NCBI GenBank assembly: GCA_020466095.1 | Contig: CM035806.1 | Span: 132,668,573 to 132,732,572 of the forward strand | From: Chlorops oryzae | Taxonomy: Eukaryota; Arthropoda; Insecta; Diptera; Chloropidae | Direction of reading: 5' to 3' | DNA: 64,000 nucleotides | In this document: one piece after another, positions 32,183 to 45,499 of the stretch | Layout: each line of letters begins with the position of its first letter | Position numbering within the stretch: the first letter of the stretch is position 1 | Program-made: the position numbers and the translations under genes | Notes under the pieces: generated by a model | What the model saw: only the letters and a program-made list of their open reading frames with translations | Told to the model about the DNA's origin: nothing | Databases searched by the model: none

Positions 32183-33054
32183 AAAAAAGCTAGGTTCTGT
32201 GGACATAAAAATCGTTTTCTCGACTTAAGCTGTTATTCCACATTGTCAAAGATATTAAACTCTCAATAAGCTAGTCTCAGAGCATACGAAGTGCAATGAA
32301 CATACATACATAATTACAATCATATCTTTCATACCCACGTTTGTGTTTGCCCATGCTCGTGATCACGCACAAGTGAAGACTTTAATGCTTGAGTCGGACG
32401 CTCTCGTGAATGACCTTGATGAAATGAATACATTTTCTCAATTTCACTGCTTGTCAAATTATTGAAATTATTGAGATATGAGCTACTGGGTTAAAGCAAC
32501 AAGCTGTGACGTAAGAGATACACAAAGAGGAATAGGAAGAAACGGCCATAAAGACCATGAGATTTTTTAGACATTAGTATATTTTATAATAAGTAAATTT
32601 TTTCATATTTTCTTTCGTTATTAACGTATTTGAATGACTTTAAAAAAATCTATCAAATATCTTCCTTTAAAAGGTATTATTAATTGAAATTATTCATCTT
32701 AATAAGAATCAACTGAGCTATGAATTCAAACATAATTTTTTTTTATAAATGCCGTGGCTCTGCCGTTCTCATACCATAGGTACTATATTCAACCCTGAAT
32801 GGGGTGTGCTTAAAAGTAATTGCTTCTGAGTACTTTATAGAATTTGAAAGGATCCATAACTGTTTTTCTTTCTGCTTAACTACACCTAAATTTATCGTGG
32901 TTGGAACAAAACCCTAGACCTTCTACTGCGCTTATTTCTTAATAAATAAAAAACATTCAAAAAATATAGAGTACAGTCAAACCCCACTATAGGGAGATCT
33001 TTCATGGTGAGCTTTTCTCTATAGCAAAATCTTTTCCGTTATATTGTCATTGTT
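32183..33054. other. Intergenic DNA with a pogo-like half end
   Basis: TACAGTCAAACCCCACTATA at 32972 resembles a pogo/Tigger left terminus, but no partner was found before the TC tract. No gene seen. Confidence 0.4.
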
Positions 33055-33056
33055 CA

Positions 33057-33095
<39 letters not shown>

Positions 33096-33245
33096 CTCTT
33101 TCTCTATCTATCTCTCTCTCTATCTCTCTATTTCTCAATCTCTCTACTTCTCCATCTCTCAGTACTCAATCTCTCAGTCTCTCAATCTCTCAATATCTCA
33201 ATCTCTCAGTCTCTCAGTTTCTCTCTATCTGTCTCTATCTCTCTA
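33055..33245. repeat. (TC)n microsatellite
   Basis: About 190 bases of TCTC with A interruptions (TCTCAATC, TCTATC). The Ser/Leu-rich open frame across it is an artefact of composition. Confidence 0.9.
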
Positions 33246-34412
33246 GCGCCTTTCCTCGATGTGATTCTTCGCAAAGATATCCAATACCCGAAAACTACCT
33301 CTGTGTTCGCCATTTCGAGTGAATGTGAAATGAAAAGTTCAGGGGCGTTTTCTCTTATTGCAAGTTATCCCTTACTCCAAAAAAAAAAAAAAAAACATAA
33401 CAAACATCAAATTAAGCCAAAAAAAACACTCAGCCTCAGGTACAGCTATTTGTGAATGTGAATCGTTTATTTGAAGAAGAAGAAAAAGAAAAAAAAATTA
33501 AGAAACCAAAAAAAATGGTAAAAATTATTATACTCAAATGTAAATAGGCAACGAGTATTGGGAAAGACTACGAACTATTTGATGTTATCAGCTCAGCTCA
33601 GCTTAGCTTGGGCAGCAGTGCCATTCCATTGTTCTCCGAGCAGTCCGTCGTGCTCGTTACCCTCTCTAGTGTGGAGTTAAAAGTTCAATTATTCCTTTCC
33701 GACCGGGGGCCGGCGTCGCGGCTAGGCAGCGAAAAAGCCGACTCAGTCGTCTGCTGAGCCACAAGACATGAGAAATAATAATAAAATAATTAAAAAATTA
33801 AAGCTGCATTAAGCCATCTTGTTCGGTTGCATTTCTTGACCAATTAGCTCAATTTTAAGCTCCATTGTTAACCGAACCTTTTTTCGACGTTTCGAGTTGG
33901 AGTCTTAAAATACGCATTAAAACCACAAAAGTTTTTCACGCCCATTTAGCGGGGATTTGCGAAACGATTACGCATTTATCCGCCCGACGAATAATGCCTT
34001 GGAGGAATTTCATTGCTCCGAAAAAGACAAAGGGCCGGGCCGGGCCGGGCCGAGCACTCAAACATGCTGTGACGTCATCATGGCCCATCACGAACGGACG
34101 AGCCAAAAAATGTGATGTGACTGAAATCACACGGAGTCATATGATCGCATCGCATCGCATCGCATCGGATCGGATCCCCGTAATTTCCTCTCTTCAAGGC
34201 TAAACGGCATCGCAAGTGAATCTTGTTTTTAGTTGTCTTGTCTGTAGCCGATAAGTCTGCTTCTGATTATCGAAATGTTGTGAAATTAATAGACTTTATA
34301 TCGATAAAAGTCGATAAACGAGAATATTGAGAGTCTAAAGTTCAATATCGATGTTTTTCTCGATGCATTTTGATTCAAAGATACCTGGCGGCCTTGTGAG
34401 GAACTCGCTACA
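33246..34412. other. Intergenic DNA with short GC-rich repeats
   Basis: A GCCGGCGTCGCGGCTAGGCAG patch is near 33711. GGGCC units are tandem at 34031-34053 and ATCGC units at 34144-34170. These are more GC-rich than the surroundings but have no coding signal that I can support. Confidence 0.35.
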
Positions 34413-34600
34413 ATCTTGCCAGTATTTTGGCGTCACTCTATCGTGGGTTTTTTTTTTAAATCCCTTTTTGTCCTCTTTTCTATAGAAAAATGGTTACAAA
34501 AATCTTTTGCAAGTATTTGAATTGATTTTTGATTAAAAACTGAAGCATAAAGAAATCCCTATAATGTGGAAAAATTCCTTAATCTGGCATCGCTGACTTC
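34413..34600. mobile_element. Family M-like MITE
   Basis: CTTGCCAGTATTTTGGCGTC at the left and AATCTGGCATCGCTGAC at the right are roughly inverted, like the element at 22037-22339 and the left half at 25187 (GTGCTGCCAGTATTTTGTGC). Short and degraded. Confidence 0.45.
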
Positions 34601-36200
34601 GAGGTATTTTATAAAAATCTGTTTTTTTTTATTATTATTATTATTATTATTTTTTTTTTTTTGGAAATTGCTAGAAGAACTGCTATGAGCAGGTTTCACA
34701 TTTGCTTCTTACAATAAAGGCGCCAAAATAGTTCTCTGATCAACATTCTCAAAGCAAGATTTTGAGCTACATACATATGGATATGTACGTACGTCAGTTC
34801 GAAATCGGATAGCCCAATTCTTGCCGATTGTTAATTGATATGGATGGAAATTTGTTGTTATCGGTCAATAATGGGTTCGAAAGATATAGAAAATAAGCTT
34901 TCATTTGGCGGGCATTAAAAGAGCAAATAATTTCCTTGGATCGTATCTATTTGGGCGACAAAGCGATTTAACCCTTTAAGGCACTGCAATTTAGTGATTA
35001 GAGGCAGGTAATGCATGATATGGGAGCAATAAACATAAAATCGACCCAGTAACATACATACATAACTACTTCCATGCAGACATAAATGCTTACATATTGA
35101 ACTAGTACGTATCCCTAATATGGTACGGCCAGTTGAGGGAGTCGCTTGTTTTCTTACTTTTGACCTTGAATGGGATTTCGGACGCTTCGATTCAACCCCC
35201 TGTAGATAGGTCAAATGTTGATTTATGGCTGCGTTCCAACAGTGCGAAGGAATTTTGGCAAATATTTCAAAAAACATGCAAACATATGAAACCAGTTTCA
35301 ACCAAATTGCGATCTTGATTGTAACTGGTTCCACGTGTTTGCATGTGTTGAATTGCTTTTTTTTTTGTGGCAGGAATAGCTGTTGGAAACCATCAGGCAT
35401 TGCTCAAATTTTTGTAAAATTTTCTTTAAATTTAATTTTTGAACTTTTTGGGAGTGTTGATGGTATGGGCGGTGGTGGGTGTTACAATGCTAATATTTAT
35501 CGACATTTTATTTAAGCAGTCTTTTTTCGTGTTCCCACATAAATTGCAATTTCTTATATTTGTCTTTGAGGTTATGAAGAGAATATCAAATGAAAAAGAA
35601 AAAAAAGAAAATGAAAACGAAAAAAAAAATAAAAAGAATTGAAAATAAAAACAAATAATCAAGAATAAATATTTACAAAAACAAATGATGAGTTGAGAAA
35701 AATTTGACGCTATTGCACTTACCATGGTCAAATACCATTGAAAGTATCTGTGCTGTACAACAACAACGACAACAACAGAGCAACATCTCGGCATTTGGCT
35801 TAAGCCAAAGTCTAAAACTAATGAAACACCCAAAAGGCATTGCTGAGGCTGAGGCTGACGCTGAGGCTGAGGCTGAAATTGAAACTGAAAACGAGCGGGC
35901 ATAGGCGTGAGCAGAGCAAAGAGCAAATAGAGTTTTGGCCATGCCATGTCGTACTGCGCTCGTAGTGGAAACAACAATCGCGAGTGTACCCACAATAGTT
36001 GACGGGCGGCCGCGCCAGTGCAACCGAAAATTCAAGAAAAGCCATCAAATTCATTTGATTTTTCGTGTTGCTCTTGTGTGTTGTTGTTTTTTTTTTCTTC
36101 TTCTTTTCTTCTCATTTTTATTTCTTTTTTGTTTTTTGTGTTTTATGTTTTTTTTTTTTTTTTGTTGTTGTTTCTTTTTTTTTCTCATACTTTAGCCGGC
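34601..36200. other. Upstream region of the MHSSK gene, with simple repeats
   Basis: ATT repeats are at 34632-34652. GCTGAGGCTGAGGCTGACGC-type hexamers are at 35841-35877. Long T/C runs are at 36080-36185. Overlapping long open frames on both strands come from the repeats. No exon is supported. Confidence 0.35.
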
Positions 36201-37475
36201 ATTGATCTGACAATAAAGTTAGTTTTAGCACAGCCGCATTGGAGTGTGCACGCAAACGACGCAAGCGACGCACAATATTCACGCAAGAGTCAAATCGAAG
36301 TCGCCACCGAACCAAACGTCGAGTCGGAGTGAAGTCAGCGCCAAAACTTTTGAGATCAATCACAAATTCACACACAAAACGTAGAAGAAGAAGTCCAAAA
36401 ATCAAAGAGAAAAATTGCAATTTTTATATATGTATATTAAAATTACAACAACAGCAAAAAATTAAGAAAAAATTCAACTTTAAGTTAAAAAACAAAACAA
36501 AATAAGAGCAACAACGAAAGCCCGAGTGCAGCGAGAGATCTCGCTGAAGGGATTTCAAAACGTGTGTCAACACGCAATAAAATGTTAAAACTTGAAAACA
36601 TGCAAGCCGATGCAAATGTTGCAATAACAATGTGAACAATACAAATGCGACTGCGACTGCGAGTGAACGAAGCGAATCCGAATGCGAGTACGATTGCGAG
36701 TACGAGTACGAGTACGAAGACGAAACAATGCAATTTTCGCTAGGAAAGCCGAAAGGTTTCAGGCAGATTTCATAAGAATCGGTTCGGATTTTCACGCTCA
36801 TCATTTTTAATGCAGTTAAACTCTTTTACCAGATCAATAGAATTTCAATTCACTGCACCACGCATATTCGGCCTATGCAGCCTATTGTGCATTGTGAGCA
36901 TATTCATACCACAGCCGTGAGCAGTGAGCGGCGAGCGGCGAGTGTTGGCAGCGTGAAGAAAATTTTTAAAAAAATTGATTGATCATGTCTGACATTTGAA
37001 AGAGATCGCAGCGCGCGGCCTTATTTCGTTTTAAATGTCTGAAGCCTTTTAATGACATGCCAAAAAACAAATTATTTAACTCGTATCTCGTATCTAACGA
37101 TATTATAATTTACAATTTAACCTTTCACGAAGCTCAAAGTACCTTAGTTTTTTTTTTTTAATTTTTCGTTAGCCTTTTATAGCATTGCACTGGAATTCGG
37201 ACGAATTTCAAAGTACCTCTTTTTGTTTCAGAAACGGAAAATTATTAACGCGGACTTCTAAAAGTGTTTCGAAAGTCACGAAAATAACAAAACTGGACGG
37301 ACAACGGTTGGCAAAGCAATGAATTCATTTCAAAACACATTGAATTTCATATTAAAATTCAATTAAAGCGGAAAAAATTTAAAGAAAAAATAAAACAAAA
37401 AAATATTAAAAATCCAATCAAAGTGCTTGAAGCGTCAATAAAATCGAGGAGCAAAAGAAACAACGCAAAACAATC
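36201..37475 (+). other. Probable 5' leader / promoter region of the MHSSK gene
   Basis: The sequence has a mixed, less repetitive composition typical of fly leaders: CGACGCAAGCGACGC, GAGTACGAGTACGAGTACGA (36690-36720) and GAGCGGCGAGCGGCGAG (36926-36946). A good acceptor CTCTTTTTGTTTCAG ends at 37231, so a last leader exon of 37232-37490 is possible. I cannot fix the transcription start. Confidence 0.4.
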
Positions 37476-37490
37476 ATGCATTCCTCCAAG
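37476..37490 (+). CDS. First coding exon, partial gene (M-H-S-S-K)
   Basis: ATG in the context ACAATCATG is followed by CATTCCTCCAAG and an ideal donor GTAAGT at 37491-37496. Only five codons are in this exon. The next exon is not recognisable in the following 26 kb, so the intron would be very long or the next exon lies outside the window. Long first introns after a very short coding exon are common in fly developmental genes. The product is unknown. The alternative is a chance ATG before a chance donor. Confidence 0.5.
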
Positions 37491-38119
37491 GTAAGTAACG
37501 AAAAAAGTAATGCCATTTAAATATCTGTGAAGCTCCTCTGAATTGAGTGTGCTCTTTTTAACCCTCGACCGGATAAGGAACCGCCAATTTCGATAACAGT
37601 TCTATCATGCCTGTTCTCCTGAAGCTCTTCGTGTGCCTCGCTTTCAAACACACTCACATTCACACCTTCATTTGTTTTTGCAATATAAATAGATCTAAAT
37701 GCACGTTTCTTATGGACTTTGGCTTTTTAAACACGAAAAAATAGTTTAAATATTTTTTATGGACGCATTTCTTTTATATTGGTTTTTGAAAAAAAAAAAA
37801 AATATTTATACTTTTTTCGTATTCAGAGGCCAAAGTGCATAAGAAAAGTGCTTTTTGATGTTCAAAAGAAAAGAAAAAAAGTTATTATTTGAAAGCTAGT
37901 GTAACCGATCGACTTTTGACCTTTCTTCATGGATATATGTATACCTTGAATGTCACCAATATGTATAAAGGCGCTAAATCGCTTAAAAAACTTTTTTCAA
38001 AAAAAAGCAACTTGTCCCCCTACAAATTTCCCCCAAAGAATTTTCTCTATTAAGTCTCTAAAAAAGGCCAACAATTCTCCCACATTTGGAAGATATTCCA
38101 CATCCATACATACATAAAA

Positions 38120-38749
38120 AAAGTAAGAAAGCTAAAGTCGGTCAAGCCCGACTTTGAAATACCCAGCGTCCCGACATTATTAGCGCACTATGTTTTGCCT
38201 CTCCATTTGTGGGCGTGGCAGTGGGCGGGCTGCATACATTTTTTTCCTACACCTTTCATTCGCCTTGGTAAACCTATGTTGCGAATTTGAAGCTTCTACG
38301 CCGTTTACTTCACAAGTTACGATAAACCCTTATTTTTAGGCTTTTTCAGTGCGGCGTTTTTTATTCCAGATATGTCCTCCATTTGTAGTTTCCAGGATAT
38401 GTCCCTTTTTGTAGTTGAGTGGTTCGCAAGTTACAAGCATTTTACTGAAAACACATTAAATTCATTTGTGGGCGTGGCAGTGGGCGGATGTCTCCCACTT
38501 TTTGACTTAGGATCATACTCGGACTCCGATATACCTGTGTGTGCCAAATTTCGACTTGGTTGGTCCAGCCGTTTCGGAGGAGATCCGACCACAGACGGAC
38601 GGTCTAAATCGATTCAGTTTTTGATCCTGATCAAGAATATATATATTATATATATATATATATATATTATATGTCTATATGTACGGAGCTTAGTTCTGGC
38701 TGTTACAAGATTCGCACAAAACTAATATACCCTGCTTACGCTGGGTATA
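38120..38749 (-). mobile_element. DINE-1-like family B, copy 4
   Basis: The 3' terminus reads AAAGTAAGAAAGCTAAAG (the usual ACAAG is altered), followed by hairpin AAAGTCGGTCAAGCCCGACT. The 5' end reads GCTTACGCTGGGTATA. Deletions inside (AGGCTTTTTCAGTGCGGCG near 38339) shorten it to 630 bp. The CGGACGGA tract is reduced to a few bases before TCTAAATCGATTCAG. Confidence 0.85.
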
Positions 38750-39477
38750 AAAACGAGAAATCATCGAGGAAACATCGATCGCCAATCGGTGTGGCTGGAA
38801 TAACGTTTAAGCATTTGAGATTTTATCAGAGAAAAAATTTCAAAAAATCCCTGATGCGTGGTACGGGCTGTGTTATTATTATTAGTACCTACTAATTTTC
38901 ACATTAAAAATGCATACGGGAAACCCAGGCTTTTGTGAGCTTAATAATTACATCCGAATGTCAAAGATTTTGACCGATTCTTATGGTAATTTTCAATTAG
39001 AGAATTGGCATTGAATTCGAATTTGCAAGCACCAGAATAACTGTCGACAACTCTATGTTGGTATTAATTAAATTTGAATTTATATAGCCTTGCAATAAGC
39101 TGTAGGGGAATTTCTAGAACTAAACCCAAAGGGTTCTCTGTCTAGCTCTGTAGGACATCTAAGCATATAATAGTGCCCAACTTTGCCCAATTTTCATACA
39201 GTTTTCATAAAATTGGGCAGTTCCGTGCACTACGGGAACAGACCTAATATTTTTTCCTGCTGCATATTTCTTCAAGTAGTGCACTTTTCAACGCAATTGT
39301 AACAATCAGCTGTTTTCGGTCAAAAATTTTCAGCCTGAGGCGCTTGCTCCAGTTCGGTCAGAAATTAAAAACTTAATATAAAAAAATTAAAAAAAAAAAA
39401 AACGTTTCAGAAATGAATCATAAATTTTCCAAAGTGTTTTTTTATATGAAGTTTTTCATTTCATGATAGAACTGGAG

Positions 39478-39545
39478 CGAGCCCCTGATTCTGAATATTT
39501 CCGGGGGAAACGAACTCCCGGGGAATTTTCTTTTCTCGAGAACTG
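39478..39545. mobile_element. Half copy of foldback family E
   Basis: GATTCTGAATATTTCCGGGG, then CCCGGGGAATTTTCTTTTC and TCGAGAAC, matches the left arm of 49588-49814. The right arm is missing. Confidence 0.6.
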
Positions 39546-39940
39546 TTTTTGGGAGTACAGTCGATTTTTTTCGATCCGTGTACTACGTACTTCGCAGTAC
39601 AGCTGAATATAGTTCTTACTGTACTGTTTGTTCTGCTTTTCACTGTTAAATTAAATTAATGAAAAATAACCTAAATATGTATGTACTGCATTGTGCTTCT
39701 TTTCAGTCTCAATTTTTAGCAAATGTACTGCTTTGGTTTTCGAAAATGTTGCTCATTTGTTATGCATAACATTTCTGAAGACTCTCATCAGAAAATTTTG
39801 GACATAAAAATATATTAAACATTTTGAACGTTTTTAATACCAATTTAATTCTTACAAGACTGGAGAGAGATTAATTTTCTGTGGATCCTCTATAGCAAGA
39901 TTTTGTTTTTTTTGTTTGAATAAATTTGATAAGACTAATT

Positions 39941-40770
39941 TCGAGGGTATATTGCGTTTGTGTGGTTGTGTGTAACACCCAGAACCAGTCGAGATAGACC
40001 ATACAAAATGTATATAGATATGATCAGCGTCACCAGGAGATTCGATTTAGCCATCGCCGTCTGTCTGTCCGTCCGTTTGTCTGTCTGCATACAGTTATCT
40101 TATCGAAGGAGTTGAGATATCTTGACAAAATTTGGTATGCATGCTCACGGGGACATCAGTAAGAACATGTTCGAGAATGGACCCGATCGGACCAGTTTTA
40201 GAGGTTCCTCCAGTACTAGGGTCTGTTACGAAAATCACAAAAACTGCTCTAAAACCAGATATTTTGATGAAATTTGGTATTTGAACATATTTAAAGGCAA
40301 GTAATATGATTTCAAAAAATTGGAAAAGTGGGCGTGGCAGAAGGGCGTTTTTTGAATATTGGCTCTTACACCCGAAATTCAAATGGGACTTGAACGAAAT
40401 TTGGCAGTTATGCTTCCTTTGTAGCCATAAACATCCTCTCCAAAATTTTTTGATAGGTCCATTATTAAGGGTACCTCTAGTACTAGGGTCTGTCAAAAAA
40501 TCTCAAAACTGCCCCAAAATCGGATTTTTTTGAGATATTCCACTGAAACTTAGAATTTGAACCTATATTAAGGCTTCCGATTAGAATTCAAAAAAATTGG
40601 AAAAGTGGGCGTGGCAAAAGGGCGCTTTTCATAAACAAATTCAACAAAAGTCGGTATATGGGGCCCGTAATGGCCTTAAACACCTCTTGATATTAAAAAT
40701 TATTTGAAGATGTGTGTCTGTGTCGAGCAATAGAATGTCAGGCTCGCCTGACTATAACACCCTTACTTGT
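39941..40770 (+). mobile_element. DINE-1-like family A, copy 4
   Basis: The first 20-odd bases are missing: it begins CGAGGGTATATTGCGTTTG. It has the full set of later marks: AACACCCAGAACCAGTCGAG, CTGTCTGTCCGTCCG, GTGGGCGTGGCAGAAGGGCG, a second GTGGGCGTGGCAAAAGGGCG, hairpin GTCAGGCTCGCCTGAC and CCCTTACTTGT. Confidence 0.88.
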
Positions 40771-42773
40771 TTTCTTATATATATATATGTATCTTTTCAA
40801 AGGTTCTGAAAAATTTTTTTTTACCTAATTAAAATTATGTTCCATGTATTTAAAACAGGCGGTAGTTATTAAGAAATAAATATTAAGCTGTCTTGTCGAA
40901 AACTCAAAACAAATCGAACGATTTTACCAATTTTTTTTAGTTGATATCAGTTTTTTCCTATTTCTTGAAAAGTACCTTCAAAAAAATGCATAAAAAAACC
41001 AATCACCGAGCGCAATTCTTTTTATATATCATTTAATATAAATATTATTCTGTTACATAATAAAAATTTATTCGCCAAATAATGAACTTCAAGATTCACA
41101 GTTCGTTCGGAGCCAATCGAAGTGTCTTTTGAATTTTTGAATATAGAACCAAACGAAGAACCGATTCTTAGGGTCGTAGTCTTCGACTCGGTTTAAGCGC
41201 TTCGAATGTTTAAATTCTCTAATATATTCCCTTAGTCTTCATGCCAGTTTAAGTCAAAAAAATACTTTGGCTATATTTGAAGGTTAAAAAAATTTTCATA
41301 CAAAATTAATAAACCTAGTTTAAACTCTCCTGAAGACTATCATTTGAAAGTTTAAACCTTCAAATAGTTTAAACTAGGTTGGAGACTATGAGCCTTAATG
41401 CTTAATGTTAGAGTAATCGATTCTTAAATTAATCAATTCCCGTCGATTAAAAAAAGATTCGATTGGAAGTAGTAAGGTACCTTAACAACTCAAATCGGTA
41501 TCAGGACCACTTAGTTAAAATCCGAAATGTTCTCGGAAACCTTCTTTCACTTGCAGTGCAATCGAGTTTTTTTTTTGCGTGAACCGATTTGCATAGAATC
41601 ATCCTACATTCAAAATTAATCTAGAAAGTGACTGATCGATTCTAGAGCACCAGACTTTCGAGCAGCACTGGTCTTTTTTTTTCTTACTTCTTTAATTAAA
41701 TACTGTACAGCCTTCGTAACGAGATTCGGAAAGATTCCAAATAAGGCTGTTGCTTTTAGGCTCTCAATTTGAGTTATGGCACACTCAACCGATATATACA
41801 TATACGTGTATATACAATATATATATATATACCTATATATAGATATATATATATATATATATCATATATGTATATGTATAAATTGATGTCTGATGCGACT
41901 ATCCTCACGATCCAACGATTGTTAATTGTTTCGATCCGAAGGCCTCTGTTGTTGACAATGTCCTCCATAAATTAAAAAAAAAATTTTTTTTTAAATTAAT
42001 TTAATTAGTTAATATTAAATTCCACAAATATTGGCTCATCTTTGAATTATATGAATGAATAAAAGTTCAGACTGAGAAAGAGAGAGGGAGCCAGAGCGAG
42101 AGCAAGAATCAAAGAAAAATAGAACACACTTGCTGTAATTACAGACGGACTGCTCACTTGCTTACAAAACAATACGTAGCCAGCCGCAAGCCAACAAACA
42201 TACACACATCGAATTCAACTGTTTAACACATCAATGCAAACTCGACCTTGACATCATTCCGTTTCACAATAATGACGAGGAAAATACGATAACGAGTCGC
42301 ATTCAAGTGCCGGTACCAGTGCCAGAAGCAGTGCTTACGATGGTGCTGTGTGGTACGACACCTGCCCATCATTTTTAGTTGCGTTTGTTAATTTTCCTCT
42401 CCTTCTTCTTCTTCTCCTTTGTCTTCTTCTTCTCTGTCTTCTTCTTCTCCTTCGTGTTTTCATATTCTGTCATGCACTGAAACAGTCGGTATCGTACGTA
42501 GAGCTTTGACAAAGAGGGCACAAGCATGCTCACTTTTAGATATCCTTACATCACCTGCAACGACATGCACCCCCCAATTCGACACCACTGCAACATAAAT
42601 TAGTATACATACAGAAACAAAACAATAACTCAAAAATGGAGGCACAGCAAAGGCGAAAAGATGTCGTCAGTATGAATATCGTTGGACCGCTAAAACATCC
42701 AACGACGAGCGCGACACTTTAACCGAAGTCATCAAGCTTGCAAAAATATATAAATATGTAGAAACATATATTA

Positions 42774-42804
<31 letters not shown>

Positions 42805-43178
42805 CATATATATATACATATATATATGTGTGTGTACATATACGCGAAATAAACAAACAGAAAAGTATTGTCTCAAACAAAGTACTTATTCGCTTTTTAA
42901 TAGCTTTATGTTTGAATAAAAAAGTAGCACGCGATTTTTTGGATATTCGAAGACACAAAACAGACTAAAAAATGTAAAATGCAAAATATATATATATATG
43001 TTCATACATAATACATACATACATATATATATATATATAAATAAATAGTAGGTAATAATAATAAAGACCTATGACAAGAAGCGGCAACAGGTTTTGCACT
43101 GACTTCGATGAGCTCAAACAGAAATTCAATTACTAAAAAAAGTCTTTGATTTATTTGCAAAAAAAAAAAAAAAAAAAA
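40771..43178. other. Intergenic DNA with TA microsatellites
   Basis: (TA)n-rich tracts lie at about 41795-41875 and 42765-42840. GAGAGAGGGAGCCAGAGCGAGAG is at about 42078-42100. CTTCTTCTTC repeats are at about 42405-42450. No exon with splice support is seen. Confidence 0.4.
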
Positions 43179-43457
43179 TCGCTAGAAAACAAAAGACTTA
43201 AGAAACGAACTTGACAATCGATCACAAGATCCGTGACGGCAATTGTGACAGAATTTGAATTCCATATCAAATAAAAGAGCGCGTTGGCGCTTAGAATTTA
43301 AATAATCTTTTAAAACTCCTTTTTCTCTCTTCTTTCTAAGCTCTTGAGGTTGTTATTTTTCGTTTCTTCTGTATCTTTCGACACGACGAAGAAGTCTCAG
43401 AATTCGCTTCACTTGATTTGACGAAAAAATTTCGTCTCTGGGAATTCCTCAATTTGA
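43179..43457. repeat. Dispersed direct repeat, copy 1
   Basis: TCGCTAGAAAACAAAAGACT through CAGAATTTGAATTCCATA, AATAAAAGAGCGC and GCGCTTAGAATTTAAATA matches 46485-46729 in the same orientation. The first 150 bases are close to identical; the remainder is patchier but ends with a shared GGGAATTCCTCA. Both follow an A-rich run. Origin unknown. Confidence 0.75.
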
Positions 43458-45499
43458 TATACATAGCTGTTCGCTTAAGACTAAGATAAATGAATATATT
43501 AACCGGTGGGAGAAAGTTAAGTAGGTTATTCCCTTTTCATGGTATTTTGACTGCTGTTACTGCTGCTTAGTAATCTGTGACGAAGAGCAAAAAAAAAAAA
43601 AAAAAAAAAAACGGGTATGTCCAGTTCATCATACGCTGCTGTTTGGATCGGTATCGTTTACATACATATGTCCAAGTGTTAGAACATTCTTGCAGTGAGT
43701 AGTGGGCTCCGCAATATATTTACATACATACATACATATGTACAAATTGTATGTTATGACAAACGATAGAAAACTGAGTACACAAGCAGCTCAATAAACC
43801 AATCTTAAATTTATTAAACTGATTAACCAAAACCGATTGCCAAACACTAATGCTTTGTGAGTATGGTCGCACCTTTAAATGAAGAAAACTATCATTATTT
43901 CTTTTCTTTTAGAACAATAACGTCGGAATTGACCTATCATTTTAAAGCAGAAAAAACAAAAAAACAAAACTGAAATCTAATTTAAAAAACCAAAAACCAA
44001 GAAAACATAATAAACGATTATTTTCCGAGTGCCAAAAGATCAAATAAGACGCCAAAAATGAATGATTTATATAAAAATGTATATATAAAAAAATAATAAT
44101 AGTAATAATAATAGTAAGTATTGCTGTTATTAATAAATGCGACCCAAATGATCAAAATTTAGCCCACTTTAATACGTCAGCGATGAGGTGAAGGTCATGA
44201 AATGCGATCAACAAACATAGATAACACGAACATTCATTAGAAGTTACATACACGAACGCACATGCACACACGCACACATACGCACACATCCACACGCATA
44301 TTTCGATATTGAAGCAAACGTGAAATAAAATCCAAATTACAAGCCTGCTGTAATCGGAGAAGTGCAATAACTTCAAGTAACTGTAAAGCACACAACACCA
44401 CACATACACACCCACACACACACACAACACACACACACACACACTCATGCAAACAAACAACCAAACACACTCCGAAGCAAACGACCGAACGAACGAACGC
44501 ATACGGACACACGCACGTGCACATATAGGCCTGTTTATATCATATTTGTTATGGCAACAAGATAAAATGCATTTTATCGCACAAAAAAGTGAGTCATTTC
44601 ATACTACAGACGAAAAAACAATAACCGAGACACCGCCTAAAGCACTCACTCGGTTTGTAGGTCTTGCAAAGAAAATGCGGCAAGTCAGTGTTTATTTTTA
44701 AATATTTTTTTTAATTTTTTTATTTATTTGTTTTTTATATTTTTTTTTTTTTTTCGTTTGTGTTTTTTTGTTTTTATGAAACCGCATTTTAGGCCAAGTG
44801 GCAAATCACAGGCCTACAACAATTTTTGTTGCACTATAAACAGCGAGTAATTTTGTATATGCACCGGTACACATGCACTTAAGTATACATATGAACCGAT
44901 TCGCCGATGAATACCGAAGTTGTTGAGGTAAATTTTTTTTCAACATGGTTTTATGCACGTACCTACATATAATAGCTGCATTTTCGCAGTTGTGTCGAAA
45001 AAGTAAAAAACAAAAAACCACAAAAAAAAAACCAAACAAACACTACCACAAAAGTTTTTGTTTGATTTAAGCATGAAACAATAAGACTGCACAAACGAGT
45101 TGGGAACTCGAAAAGATAAACAGAAAGAAAGAAAAAACACATGCAAAGAAAAAGCGAATATGAGCTTCCCTGTATCTTAGGCCTTTCACCTTTTAGTCTT
45201 AGGATCAATAATTGCGCATTATAATGACAGTGGCGCACATAGAGGGTACATTAATCTTAAATCACTATTGCTAGTTTAGGGGAATCCCCCGCAAATGAAA
45301 GGAAAATTCTGTTGTTTAGCGAAAATATAATGGACATTTTTCGGGTGGCCAAAATCAAATTTCAAGAATTTTCGCCTTCTTTTGAGACATTCAGAGGATA
45401 TATCCCTTTTAAAAAGAAAAATCCCTGAAGAGTGTGTGAAATATCGCTTCTTAAGAGCAATTTGCGTTTCGAGCGACTCTCACAACGCTTCATCACATA
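43458..45499. other. Intergenic DNA with CA/AC repeats
   Basis: AC-rich tracts at about 44258-44295 and 44395-44445 create open frames rich in Val and Cys on the minus strand, which I reject as coding. Poly(A) at 43590-43611; T/A-rich at 44700-44760. Confidence 0.4.

Noticed and set aside
31790..32206. Ser/Leu-rich open frames of 77-138 codons on the minus strand
   Set aside because: They are the translation of the complement of a GA microsatellite.
33044..33322. 92-codon Ser/Leu-rich open frame
   Set aside because: Translation of a TC microsatellite.
35432..36804. Cluster of overlapping open frames of up to 187 codons on both strands
   Set aside because: The segment is full of hexamer repeats (GCTGAG, GAGTAC) and T/C runs, and frames overlap on both strands. 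It looks like promoter and leader sequence of the gene starting at 37476.
44152..44524. Val/Cys-rich open frames of 95-116 codons
   Set aside because: Produced by AC/GT repeats; no signal peptide or splice context that would support a real secreted protein.
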